NCBI GenBank assembly: GCA_964023275.1 | Contig: OZ029914.1 | Location: 45,385,437 to 45,449,436, forward strand | Reading direction: 5' to 3' | DNA length: 64,000 bases | DNA from: Norana najaformis | Lineage: Eukaryota; Annelida; Clitellata; Crassiclitellata; Hormogastridae | In this document: positions 1 to 10,994 of the stretch, piece after piece | How the letters are laid out: each line of letters begins with the position of its first letter | How positions within the stretch are numbered: the first letter of the stretch is position 1 | The notes under the pieces: generated by a model | What the model saw: only the letters and a program-made list of their open reading frames with translations | Database searches by the model: none | What the model was told of the DNA's origin: nothing | Position numbers and translations under genes: made by a program

Positions 1-277
1 ACCCGATAAATTCATTGGAAGATGAGGAGGTTCGAGGCTATAATTATAATGCATCTGATCTCAATATGAAACCGTGTGCATTTACATTTATATATTATCT
101 GACTTTAGAGGATAGGAATCTAACGCTCATGAAAATACAGGAAATACTTTAATTTAGTACCTATTAAAGTACGTAATTCGACATAGAAATTAATTAATTA
201 ATTCAGAGCATTTATATAGCGCCTCAACGAATATGGTGGATAATAGCGCCTTATGGATGTCTTTTTCTTTGAACCAG

Positions 278-3200
278 ACGTGGACGAGGCAGATGCTTGA
301 CGAAAACAACGTCAGTTGGTGGCGCAGTCGCATCCAAGACAACACAGTTCTTGATCCGAGTTCTTTAACAGCTGCCCGCAAAGATAACGACAGCACATCC
401 GGTGTTTGCGTCATGGGAGCCGATGGCTCTGGTGTGGCGCTGACGACGACCGTTGGAGCCAAGTGAGGATCTCTGTGCTCTGATTGGGTGTATTGAAGGG
501 TTAAGATCTGTTGTTGGCAACAGACCAATTGAAAACTTCCTTGAGGGAGAGAACTGAGTGGGAAAGAGTTTTCTCAATAGTATACATGTATATCGTAATC
601 GTAATTCCGAGATTTCTACAGCGCCCAACGAAAGCCGAGCCGCGGGGACCAGTTTATTCACAGGTGTTCAGTCAAAACAAAATCGATAGCAAAAGGGTCC
701 GGTTACAGGTCAAGATCCAAAAGTCAGACGGTGAGCCAGCGTGGGAGCTACGGGTGGTGGTGTTTGGGGTTGGAGAGCAGAGAGAGATAAGAGGAAGAAG
801 GGGTGTCAGGATAGGATCTGTGAAAGAGGAATGTTTTCAGTTTTGAGTGAAAGGCCGAAGCAGAATTTGCAAGGCTGATATAGGCTGATCGAAAGGAAAA
901 AATGAGGAAAAATTAATCTGTTGAAGGCTTATTGGTAGGAGCAGATATTTCTTTAGTAGAAGACAGTTTGAACGAATGGGGAGAAGTTCTGTTGAAGACC
1001 TATTGACAGATGTGCTTGGAACAGGTGTATTTTGAATAGCAGATAGTGTGAATACGAACGGTTGAAAGACCTTTTGAAGATCTACTTGAAAGAGGGAAAT
1101 GTATGTTCAAGTTGAAGCTTCAATTGTAGTTAGTCTTAACCAGTGAGGAAGATCTATTGCCAAGAATAAAATGTCTATCAGTTTAGAAAGGTAAATGTAG
1201 CACATTTGTTCACACGTCTCTACAGAAACTCTTTAAAAAACCTCTATAAACACTAACATAAAATATGACGGTGAAAATAGGTAAGGACCTTAAGCAAGCA
1301 CTTCACTCCTTAGCGCCATTAATTGAAGTTTGACATCAAACACTAGAGCTATATAATTTAAAAAAGCTAGGATAACAGGACACTGGCGTTAAACCTCGGT
1401 CCCCGCCGTCACAATGCGTCGATCTGACTTTTGGATCTGACCTTTAGATCTGACCTTTAGATCTGACCTTTAGATCTGACCTTTAGATCTGACCTTTAGA
1501 TCTGACCTTAATATCTTAATATCCTCGCCGATTTTGTTTTTGACTGAGCCATTGGCTGCGTCTATGCATGCTGTCACAATTTCTCTCTCTCTCTCTCTCT
1601 AATTGTCTGTCTGTCTCTCTTTCTCTCTTGACCTTCTGAATATTGACCTGATTGCGGTTTGGTTTGGTGCGCCATCGGTTGATGCCTGGTGCATCAACCA
1701 CCGGCGCGATAGAAGTTACTACTTACAATTACAATATAGCTCTTTGGGCTTTGGAGATATCCGGAAATTACGATTACTATCGTATCGTTGACTTTGTTCT
1801 CGGTAGATGGGGCTTCAAGCGACGCGGCCGTCGAACTGGGATCATCTTCAACGACGGAACATCTCTGTTCAGCCTACGCGGTGCCACTAACATCACAGCC
1901 AACTACTTGGCACCGTTGAAACATGGACGCTCATCAACCAGTCCGCTGCTGATCGTCGACAAGAAAACGAATCAGATTCGCATGATGCACAGTGCATCCG
2001 GAGGCCAAAGAATCGTTACATCGATTTCATTTGTGAGTCTTAGGTTGAATTTCTGCTTCGGCCTTTCACTCAAAACTGAAAACATTCCTCTTTCACAGAT
2101 CGTACCCTGATACCCCTTCTTCCTCTTATCTCTCTCTCCTCTCCAACCCCAAACATCATCCACCGTAGCTGCCACGCTGTCTCTCTGCCTGACTCTTGGA
2201 TATTGACCTGGAACCGAACCCTTTTGCCTATCGATTTTGTTTTGACTGAGCGCCTGTGACTAAGCTGGTCCCCGCGGCGAGTCTTTCGTTGGGCGCTGTA
2301 GAAATCTCGGAATTACGATTACGAATGCTTCTTCGTAAGTTAACGTACAGGGTAACTTGTAATTGTAATCAAAAACTTATAAAGCGCCACTTCAAGATAA
2401 AACTCAACAGAGGCGCTCCCGGCCCCATGTCCCAGAACTAGTGGGGAATAACACGGTTTTCAAACGCTTGCGGAAAAGAGATGGGGAGAGAGATACTGCA
2501 GGCTAGTATAGGCGACAAAGGTAGGAAATGTAAACAGGAAGGAAAGGTAAGGTCAACGTAAATGGCCCTGGCAGTCGTAAGATGTTAAACATTGGGTAAT
2601 ACAATGCTCTATTTAGACTCCTTTAATGCCCAGGTTGCATCTAACGTACTATGGCGAGGACTTGATCCGAACGTGGCAACCGACGAGCCACGGGTTCACC
2701 ATCAAGGATTCCCAAACACAATCGTCTATGACGATTCCATCAACCAGGTCTGTCATTCAAAGATCAGTATAATTACTGCTAAGGCTGAATATAATATAAT
2801 ATAACATAATATAACATAATATAATATAATATAGTATAATATAATATAAAATAATATAATATATAGAAAGTTGTCTTAATCTATTCCGTTGGTAGAATAG
2901 AAGAGAGCATGAACTTATAGGCTTACATTTTTTTTCGGATTAATTTTTTGTCGTACTTAATACTTTCGATTAAAAATTGAACAAAACGGATTGGAATGCA
3001 CTGGAGCGGAACGTCAAGGAGTGCGGGTGGAGTGGAGTTGAGCGGAACGGAACGGAACAAAACAGAACAGACTGACTGTTGGAGTGATGACTAGAGCTTT
3101 ATTCTACGCCTACAGCCATTAAAAGCATTTTCCCAGAACACGATTCGTTCTCTAATCAACAACGATCGCTTCCTTCTTATCAGCTTCTATCGTCTTCTTT

Positions 3201-3812
3201 CTCGTCCTCACTATTCTACAGCTTACCACCGAAGGACACATGGCATGCTAACAAATGTCTTACTCCCTTCCTTCCTTCCTTCCTTCCTTCCTTGCTTGCT
3301 TGCTTCCTTTCTTTCTTCCTTCCTTCCTTCCTCCCTTCCTCGCTCGCTCACTCACTCACTCACTCACTAACTCACTCACTCAATCACTCACTCACTCACT
3401 CGCCACCAGCTACTCTCTTTCGCCCACGTTGACCTGGGCGCGCTTCTGATTAGATAGCTTCGAGAGGCGCTAAATAAATTTCCTGACTGACAGGAATTCA
3501 TTGCAATGATTGAACAAGAATGCATTGGATTGGAAATCATTGCCTTGCAGCGGAAATTGCTCTAATGGACTTGAGTGCATTGCATTGCATATAATTAAAC
3601 ATGTCTCATCGATTGGTTTCTTTCAGGCAATCGTCGATGGCCTACGTAGCAAAGGTCACTCGGTGCAGCCTCGTACATCTTCCTCCTACCCTTACCTAGG
3701 AGTGGCTCAACTCATTCAGATGCGGGGTTGCTCCAACAGCCCCGAAAGGGTGGAACTGCTTGCGGTGAGCGACTATCGCAAAGGGTTGGACGCCGCCCCA
3801 AGAGGGATCTGA
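278..3812 (+). CDS. Gamma-glutamyltransferase-like gene, last four exons (5' end outside the window)
   Basis: Exons by splice signals and phase: 278-461 (donor GTGAGG; phase 2), 1807-2032, 2634-2747 and 3627-3812 (TGA). The joined product aligns without gaps to the GGT small subunit. The autoprocessing/nucleophile Thr lies in DSTSGVCV. It is followed by TGIIFN, the Ser-Ser pair in GRSSTSP, the oxyanion Gly-Gly in SASGGQRI, the DEPRVHHQ block and the C-terminal AVSDYRKGLDAAP. GGT enzymes are membrane-anchored ectoenzymes that cleave gamma-glutamyl bonds of glutathione. Oddities: positions matching human GGT1 His383, Asn401, Glu420 and Asp423 are Gly, Gly, Gly and Leu, so substrate binding may be altered. 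The phase join AA|A giving Lys-Trp across the first intron supports the model. Introns hold LINE ends and minisatellites. The family call is firm; enzymatic activity is uncertain. Confidence 0.88.
583..865 (-). mobile_element. LINE family 1, 5'-truncated 3' end (antisense, GGT intron)
   Basis: Reverse complement of the most frequent repeat in the window. It carries the RT C-terminal stub (SKLKTFLF-like), then a CT-rich 3' UTR, then GGCGCTGTAGAAATCTC and a (GATTAC)n tail, which reads here as CGTAATCGTAAT at the left edge. More than a dozen copies occur in the window. It lies inside the first GGT intron of the window. Confidence 0.7.
1428..1512. repeat. 13-bp minisatellite (TTTAGATCTGACC)n
   Basis: About six near-perfect tandem copies of a 13-mer carrying a BglII palindrome. 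The seed resembles the LINE family 1 UTR stretch 'gacttttggatcttgacc', and an intermediate form occurs just upstream, so the array probably expanded from a LINE remnant. Confidence 0.85.
1628..1735 (+). mobile_element. LINE family 2, 3' UTR end
   Basis: Contains the family 2 signature: TTGACCTGATTGCGG, then TTTGGTGCGCCATCGGTTGA, then a CACCGGCGC...AGAAGTTA end and an A/T-rich tail. Sister copies are at 9985-10420, 19435-19690 and about 61190-61275 (antisense). It lies in a GGT intron. Confidence 0.6.
2046..2336 (+). mobile_element. LINE family 1, 3' end directly behind a GGT splice donor
   Basis: Begins about 13 bp after the donor at 2033. It runs from the RT C-terminal codons (frame SxFHSKLKTFLF) through the 3' UTR to GGGCGCTGTAGAAATCTCGG and a GATTACGA tail. 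The reading frame that looks continuous with the exon is accidental. Confidence 0.7.
2786..2866. repeat. (AATAT)n microsatellite
   Basis: About 80 bp of AATAT/AACAT pentamers in the GGT intron between the exons ending at 2747 and starting at 3627. Confidence 0.85.
3262..3406. repeat. Compound (CTTC)n-(CTCA)n microsatellite
   Basis: A run of CTTC tetramers passes into CTCA tetramers. It lies in the last GGT intron. The serine/leucine-rich open frame across it is an artefact of low complexity. Confidence 0.85.
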
Positions 3813-4215
3813 CCTTTAGGAATATTTGCATGCTGTCTACATACACAGGGTCTGATCTTACATATTGATCGAAATGTAGAACTGATGAGACTGACTTATT
3901 AAATCCAGGATAGACCGCTTAAGAACTAATTTTAACATCAACTAAACATGGCTGACATCACGATAAAGCAACATATCGGAAGTGATGATATATAATCCAC
4001 TTAGGAGGTTACATTTTACCTTAGCGCCACCTATTGCCTGAATTATGTAAAATGTTACACATAAGTTTAGCAATAATTTAAAATCTGCTAAATGCAATGT
4101 AGATTAAAGATATCACTAATTTATTTTAACCTATATATGATATATAGTATGCAACATGTAATGTAATATATACATGTATAAAGTGTCTTTTATGCATTGT
4201 GTATAAATACGTATG

Positions 4216-4247
<32 letters not shown>

Positions 4248-5730
4248 TAACATGTATGTATAAATTAGCCTTAATATGGACAGAATACTAGATATATTAT
4301 ACAATGCTATGTGTAAATACTTTTGTAATTGTTTTGCAACTCAGGTCTTTACGTATGCATCGAAGTAAATCAGCTGGGCTATTGATGATTGAAGTTCATG
4401 GTTATTGATTAACGCCAGCACTTCATATCAAACAATGTCCTTTACAGGTGTATATAAGTACTTAGGATATGTTTTGGACTGCGAAGTTTTCAGTCCTTTT
4501 GTTTTAGCTAAATAATATGAATAAAAACAACAGACAATCTTGGTGTTCTTAGGCCTATTTCAACAAAACACACGATGTCGTTTAGTTTATATGAATTCGT
4601 TTACTTTTGCTTGGCTTCAAAATCGCACATTTTGCTTCATGCTTTTTATTTTGTCTTTACTTCTGTAGTCGAGATACTGTTTCACTCCACTGTCCAAATG
4701 ATTTGTAACATACATCTTACGTCGTTAACTCATAAATGCGAGTTCACTGACCTAAAGGAACCAGCGCCTTTCAAGGCCACTGCCGATTTGAAGCCCCGAT
4801 TTTGAAGCATAAGCCAAATGATTCGTAGTAACGAATAATAACAGAAAAGAAAAAAATACTTTTTAACAATTAATACCTACACACTTTTCAAAATCTGAGG
4901 CCTCCTTTCTAGGTGACGCCCTGGCTAAGCTGCTGCTTCCCACCTCTTAGGCCGTTTCATAGAATCATAGATAGAAAATCTTTAGTTCGAATAAGAATGT
5001 TTCTTTCTTATTTTAAAGTAGTCTAAGAACAGTATGTAAAGATGAGTCCCTTCTCCAAGCGAGACCCGGATCAAAAGGCCCTGCTGGTACCCCTTCTGAT
5101 AGTGGCCATGCTTTGCCTTTGTACAAAGGCCTGGGATGCGGCTTTTCAAGCCACGTGCTAATATTTTACAATAGCACTTAGTCCATAAGCTCTTTTGCCT
5201 TCTCGTTCTCTTGATCCCCAACTCCCTATTTAAAATGTCTAATGCTCAACTGGGCGTAACTCAGTGATCTGAATGTATGCATGCCATTTAGCATTATTCA
5301 ATCTGCCACTGCCTTTACGTGGGTGGTACCAGTTCGAAGCCTGGATAAAGGAGGAGGAGGAGGAGGAGGAAGAAGAGGAGGGGAGGAAGAGGAGGAGGAG
5401 GAGGGCGACGCTAATCATCTTTGTTATGACACAGCGTCGCTAAACAGAAAATACACACATATTGGACCTACCAGTAAAAGCCAATATAATTATTAATTAC
5501 TTATTAATCCTAATAATTTATTACTCTTACTATTACGATGATTTCTCTATCACTTTCACTGTTACTAGTACTACCTCTGTTACAACCATTCCCATTATTA
5601 CCACCGATCCGTTAATAAAACTACTTTAACATGTTTATATGAACTACCAAAAACTGCCAATGGACGCAACAGAAACCTTTCGATTGGAAACAAAAGCAAC
5701 TGGGTTTTGAGAAGAACTTCTTACAGAAGT
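3813..5730. other. Intergenic stretch, no gene seen
   Basis: AT-rich, with a (TA)n run at about 4218-4248, an AATAAA at 4520 and a (GGA)n run at 5348-5404. No splice-compatible coding sequence was recognised. The short open frames here have no domain-like composition. Confidence 0.5.
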
Positions 5731-5734
5731 GCTG

Positions 5735-6000
5735 ACAGATGAAAGTCTTCGATCTTGCCTAGATTCAGAGATTTGAATCTCGGGCTAGCACGGTCCGTAC
5801 ACGGGGGCCTTAAATGGTTTGGCACCCATTCAAACGGGCAGCGGTGGTGAAAATGTAAATGTAAAAGGGTTTCTATAGCGGCCGTGTAGCCTCGACCCTG
5901 TTCATTTTTCAATGAATTTACCAGTTGGGATCCTTCACCCGATACATTCATTGAAAAATGAGCAGGGCCGAGACTACACGGTCGCAATAGAAAACAGTGT
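5735..6000. repeat. SINE-like repeat with an adjacent 50-bp inverted repeat
   Basis: Arms at about 5868-5917 and 5949-5998 (TTCTATAGCGGCCGTGTAG... against its near reverse complement) are separated by about 31 bp. The left part contains GAGATTTGAATCTCGGGCTA, a pol III box-B-like motif, and is repeated at about 23030-23140 and 42390-42520. Confidence 0.6.
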
Positions 6001-6439
6001 ACATGTTTACATTTTCTGAACCCTTAAGAGCCATTGTTATACATATTCTGCGCTACTTAAGTCTGTCTATACCATATCTGTATGCCATAGCTATATGAAA
6101 TATAAGGGTTTAATATTAGCCTCATTTTTAAAGTTTACAACGCAGTTTTTATTGTCATCAATATGACACATGTCAACTAGAGTGACGCAGTCGATCAAAA
6201 TAGCGCAGGTGAATCACAGCTCATGCATAGCATCTACGATGGTCTAGTATGATGTACATAAGTTTTGTTCTATTATTAGCAGTGTTATGTAATGTTATGT
6301 AATGTAATGTAAACACGACGATTTGCAAGAACTCGTTTACCGACCCCGAAGGGATGGAGGACTGCGTTTGCCCACATGGATTGAAATTCCATGAACAGTT
6401 ACACATTTAAGTACTAATTCCACTCGATGTGTGTACGGT

Positions 6440-6650
6440 CACTCGCTTTCGGCATGGTGGTCTGTTGGTAACGCGTTTGGTCAGTGGTTATGCGGTTGCG
6501 GGTTCGACTCCGTGTAACGACCCTGGGCAAGTTGTTTGCGCACACCGTGCCTCTGTTACCAAGCAGTATAATTTGGGACCGCGTATAATGGGAAGTAAGC
6601 GGCGCTGGCCCCTTGTCCAGGACATTGGAATTCGTCCACTGCCGGTGTCA
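6440..6650 (+). mobile_element. tRNA-derived SINE
   Basis: A box-A-like TGGTCTGTTGGT at about 6458 and a good box B GGTTCGACTCC at 6501-6511, about 40 bp apart, are followed by a body shared with 32345-32520 (ACCCTGGGCAAGTTGTTTGC). No anticodon stem could be folded, so it is not a functional tRNA gene. Confidence 0.72.
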
Positions 6651-7719
6651 TGAAATAAAGTCTCCCTCAAACAGAGTCTCCCCCTGGGCTGGAATAATGT
6701 CTCCCGCGGAGACTCTGTTTCGGTACAAAGTCTCCCCATTGAAATGGAATCTCCCCATCTACAGTACAAACTCGCCCCCATTTAAAACCGCCCCTTCAAT
6801 TGTCGGTTCATTTTAAATCGGATTTAATATAAACAATATTGAAATAAATGGCTTCTGTGATGTTGTGTTCATTCGCCTGGATATAAAAATGCTTTATAGC
6901 ATTTGCCCAGTTAAAATATAATAACACCACTAGGATATTGAGCGCGCTGGCGGTATTGGAACGCGGCTGAGAGGTTAAGCAGCCTACGTCTTTGCATAAT
7001 AAAGAAAAGGCCTTTGTTTACTGTAAATAATTAGACTGTAAAGGAAATGACTGTAACTAATTAATCTTCTTTCACAGCCAATGCTTATTAGTTATATAGC
7101 GTGAATCCAGATAGCCCTGACTTCGCAATAAATATTTTATAAATAATCCTCTTTCCCATTCATTGGTACTGGCTTCCTGATACCAGTTAGCTCTGGCTTC
7201 ACTGTGATTCTTTAAACAAGGAGAGAAGGTTATAAAACAAGCAGCCAATGCTGTTAATTTTAAAAGATAGTTTGAAGAAAGGACAGCGATCAAGTCTCGT
7301 AATTCAGATAAAAGAGATAATAGATCAACCTTCCACGTTTCCAAATGGCCATCAACCGAAGAGAAAACCCTGCATTCAAAGAAAAGAAAATTGACCGCAC
7401 ACTTTGAAACTGATGAGAAACTCGTTCTGTTCGACGACTCGCTAGCTGCTACAACAGCATGGTGGATTATGAAGTTGAATTTGCACAAGCTTGACCCATA
7501 CAATCTACTTTCTGGCGAGTGGTTAAACGACAAGATGATAGATGCTGTCAACCGACTAATCAGTCAACATTTGGGTGACAAAATGGGAAGCCAGACTATG
7601 TTGTTCTCCCAAGTTGACAGTGGATTTAGACCAGTCATTGGGGAAGGAATCCAAATCATTCATGATACAGATCATTGGGTGTTAACAGCATTCATCGCCA
7701 ATGACGTGTTCTATGCTGA

Positions 7720-7759
7720 CTCCCTGACTGGCGGAATTTCTAATAAAGTGAAACGTCAG
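7720..7759 (+). repeat. 40-bp direct repeat, left copy
   Basis: Identical to 10955-10994 over 40 bases (CTCCCTGACTGGCGGAATTT...). The repeat is part of the Ulp1 coding sequence, SLTGGISNKVKRQ. It brackets the Harbinger insertion. Confidence 0.95.
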
Positions 7760-8694
7760 GGGCCGTATGCATGAAGCAGAAGTAAGCTATTCGCCGAATA
7801 GCGCCTACTCGCCGAATAACTGTTCACCGAGTAGCCGCCGACGATAAACGGTATGCATGAAGCAGGAGTAGAGAGCCGAATAGCTACTCGCTGCACCCAG
7901 TGAGCGACGGAATATTTCTCACGCAGGGTTCGCCTCTTTTAGCCTGTTTTGGCTGCTGGCGCATGCGCGTAGCTATCTAAAGAGGACACAAGCTTCTTTG
8001 CTAGGAGGAGTGTTTACATTATTGTCGCGTGTTAGTTTAGAAATATTAGCTAGAATGGAGTGCGAGAAAAGGGCAGCGCAAGCCAAATTTCATAGACAAA
8101 TAGGTGCGGTGCACGTTGGAGGGGATAGCACAAGAGACGGACGCTATATGGTCCAAGTTGCAGGGTGCAATGACAGCACGGGGCAAGGAGGCGTGTAAAC
8201 TAATATTACCTCCATCCCAAAGCAGGTTTACTGCTTGTAGTTAGTGTGTTATATGTTGATATTAGTAATAAAAGTTTTACTCTTTCGTATCTTTTAACAT
8301 AAATAATGCTTATGTGGTATTTCAAGTCAGGCTAATGCCCATATCAACATTCTTCCTCATCGCAAAGGGCTGTTGTAGTTGGTTATGGTTTTTTTAATGC
8401 AATTTACTTTGGTTAGATTGCAATCTTTGCCATGCACTCGTGAATGTGTGCATGCCCAAAGCCCACCACATGGAGATTTTGACAAGAAGGTCTCCACAGC
8501 TTATCCGCTTTCAGCTTTCATGAATGTCTTTAAGATTTCCAGTAAAATTTGGATTTATACGTAACCCTGGTCAATGCTATTACCCTTCTCCAAAGACTAA
8601 GGAAGAAGTACAGATAGTCCAATCACAGCGACAAAGACAGGGAAATGAATGAAATACACCCAAACAGAGAAACACTGTGCAACAAATGAGAAAC

Positions 8695-9235
8695 TTGTAA
8701 TTGTAATCGTAACAATTTATACAGCATCGTCAGTAGCAAGCTACTTCAAGGGTGTTTTATAATGTCAAATGTTTGCACGAACAAGAGTCCAACAATAAAT
8801 GATAAATGGACGATGTATAAAAATCAAAATCAAATGCTGATACTACAGTTAGACAGTAAACAGAAAATCTTAACTGTGAGTAAATAGGATCTCAAAAGTC
8901 TCTTAAAAACAAAATCATTCTCGGCTTCTTGGATGGCTACAGGAAGACTATTCCAGGCACAGAAACAGAGGGAAGTGAGACAAAGCAACAGAGACTAGTG
9001 TATGAGACACAAGAAGGACGCCCACAACAAATAAGTCTCTGGCAGCTGCCAAGCAATAGCTCATTTGATTTGATTTGATTTGATAACTTATACAGCGCTT
9101 CTTACAGAACAAACTACTCAGAAGCACTTCCAGCATGAGAGCCCCTGGGAAGCACAGACCCACAGACAGAGGCACAAAAAAGACACAATGACAGACAGAG
9201 ACAGATAAGTGAACAAGACAGTAGAATCAAGAAAA
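8695..9235 (-). mobile_element. LINE 3' ends (two adjacent fragments)
   Basis: On the minus strand about 8890-8990 encodes CAWNSLPVAIQEAEN and VFKRLLRSYLL, the RT C-terminus of CR1/L2-type LINEs, ending at a (GATTAC-like)n tail at about 8695. A second short 3' end lies at 9062-9235, with a GCGCTGTATAAGTTATC terminus and (AAATC)n tail. Confidence 0.6.
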
Positions 9236-9418
9236 CCTCCCGCAATCTGAACCCATTTGATAAATCCTGCTTAAATCAGCCGACCAAATCAGCCATCCAA
9301 ATGCACACGGTTTGTTTGCTGAGAAGTGATGCACTTGGTTTTCACTTATCAACTTCCATAAGAATACAGAAAATGTTGCAGTGATGATTCTTGGATTTAC
9401 AAAAACACAGTTATGCAT

Positions 9419-9769
9419 TAATGATTCCTGAAATTACTAAAAGACATTATCAGTTGGTCCCTTGCTACCTTCCCTGCAGCTACTCATGCCTGCTGCTTGA
9501 TGGTTTGGGCTATGACTGTAGTGCCGTTGTCAACATCTTCATCATTGTCCATGATAATGTTGTCAAAGACATGGTTCAGTTGGGAATCCGGCCTTCACAT
9601 AAAATTTGGCCTTTGCTGCATCAGCTTCTTCCTGGCTGGGTAGATTAACACATTTTGGCATCTGTCGCATGAATGATTTAGCGACACGGCTGATGACTCG
9701 ACTTGCCGTTGATTGATCAACTCCAAAGAACTCTCCAGTGATGCTTCGGAATGTTCTGGCTGCATAGAA
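9419..9769 (-). pseudogene. Harbinger transposase, helix-turn-helix and C-terminal remnants, catalytic core deleted
   Basis: Part 9563-9769 encodes FYAARTFRSITGEFFGVDQS and TASRVISRVAKSF, the HTH region of PIF/Harbinger transposases, up to FYVKAGFPTEPC, the block just before the first catalytic Asp. Part 9419-9569, in another frame, gives a C-terminal-like acidic stretch followed by AAGKVARDQLIMSF. The DDE core between them is gone, so the element could only be mobilised in trans. Confidence 0.68.
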
Positions 9770-9984
9770 ACTTTAAGTCGGCATCACCTGCAATTGTACA
9801 ATTCCTCCTTGATTAACAAAACAGAAATCTCTATTTGCTGTCATAAACTGTAATACAACAAAATCATTTCTGTGTGAATTTGTATTTTGTGTATCGTTAT
9901 TAGTTATTGCATTACATCTTGCCTAAAAGTAATAATAAGGTATAAATGAAGAACATATGCCTGTAATTTTCATTTGCTGAATGC

Positions 9985-10420
9985 AGAAACAGCACCATAT
10001 TCAGCATTTCCTGTTCAGCAAAGGATTTGTTTCAAATTGGGACTTACAGTTTATAAAACATTACTACGGCCAACCACAATACTTAATATCAGTCCTTATT
10101 CCCAAGACTTATCATTATTCTGCAAGGTCATAAGATTGTCTTTCTCTGGCGATACCTTGGACTGTTCTGGGTAATCGGGCTTTTTCGGTTGTTGGACCTA
10201 AATTTTGGAATTCCCTCTATGTGTCTGTTCATTCTGCTCAGTCACTTTTGTCATTTTCTTCTCAACTTAAAACGTACCTTTTTCAAATTGCTTATCCACC
10301 GTAGGCTGCCTCTCTGTCCTATGGACTGACCTTTTGGATATTGACCTGATTGCGGCTTGGCTTTGGTGCGCCATCGGTTGATAGCTTATGCATTAGACAC
10401 CGGCGCATTAGAAGTTATTA
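9985..10420 (+). mobile_element. LINE family 2, RT C-terminus plus 3' UTR
   Basis: Encodes FPVQQRICFKLGLTVYKTL, SPYSQDLSLF, GNRAFSVVGPKFWNSL and SQLKTYLFQIAYPP, typical of the end of CR1/L2 reverse-transcriptase proteins. The TTTGGTGCGCCATCGGTTGA UTR and an (ATT)n tail follow to about 10530. It is 5' truncated and nested in the Harbinger copy. Confidence 0.75.
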
Positions 10421-10710
10421 TTATTGTTATGGTTGTAGTTGTTTTGTTGTAGTTGTTGTCATTGTTATTATTGTTATTATTATTATTTTATTATTATTAT
10501 TTATTATTAATATTATTAGTAGTATTATTGGTGTGTTACAAAGCCAAATGAATACTACACATAACCACGCAATAAATAATTTGCTTTGCCATTTCTTAAA
10601 CACAAACACAAAGAAATTTAAGTTAGGTTTAGATGTGGCATGAGTTAGATTCTACTGTGGCTGTGAAAAATTACTGTTACATTTAGCTCGACATTAATAG
10701 TAGGCTCTAC

Positions 10711-10914
10711 CTGCATCGCGCATGGCAGACCCATGTCGTGGCGAATTCCACATCGGCCGTAAGTTCGTCACAAATTACTAGCAATGTGACGATGAAAACG
10801 AAACGCATCATAAAGCTCGTCATCCGACAATGAATCGAGAGGATTTCGACGATCCATAAATACTTTTTGACGTCGTAAACTGCGTTGAATGCGACGAGTT
10901 GGGACATCCGCCAT
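10711..10914 (-). pseudogene. Harbinger transposase, N-terminal exon
   Basis: ATG at 10914. The frame gives RRNPLDSLSDDELYDAFRFH, the N-terminal pattern of HARBI1-like transposases, then CDELTADVEFATT and, after a frameshift, GLPCAMQ ending at a donor GTAGAG. This matches the exon structure of the family. It is not translatable as it stands. Confidence 0.7.
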
Positions 10915-10954
10915 ATTGAATTCTTTCTCTTACGTTGGAGTAGACCACTAACTC

Positions 10955-10994
10955 CTCCCTGACTGGCGGAATTTCTAATAAAGTGAAACGTCAG
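10955..10994 (+). repeat. 40-bp direct repeat, right copy
   Basis: Exact copy of 7720-7759. After it the Ulp1 frame continues (MRQLYSSHL...). Removing one repeat plus the insert restores colinearity of the two protease halves. Confidence 0.95.

Larger units (their letters stand above)
7760..10954 (-). mobile_element. Decayed PIF/Harbinger transposon inside the Ulp1 gene
   Basis: The left end begins GGGCCGTATGCATGAAGCAG, typical of Harbinger termini, and a second GTATGCATGAAGCAG occurs at about 7852. The minus strand encodes transposase remnants. No matching inverted terminal repeat is seen at the right end, which stops about 40 bp upstream of the transposase ATG, so that terminus is missing. 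LINE insertions at 8695-9230 and 9985-10420 are nested in it. Confidence 0.7.

Noticed and set aside
1428-1512. CRISPR-like array
   Set aside because: Direct head-to-tail 13-mers with no spacers, in an animal genome.
1652-2110. 152-codon open frame as a single gene
   Set aside because: Only 1807-2032 fits GGT; the left part is LINE UTR and the right part is LINE sequence after the splice donor.
6440-6510. Functional tRNA gene
   Set aside because: Box A and B are present but no cloverleaf could be folded, and the unit continues into a repeated SINE body.
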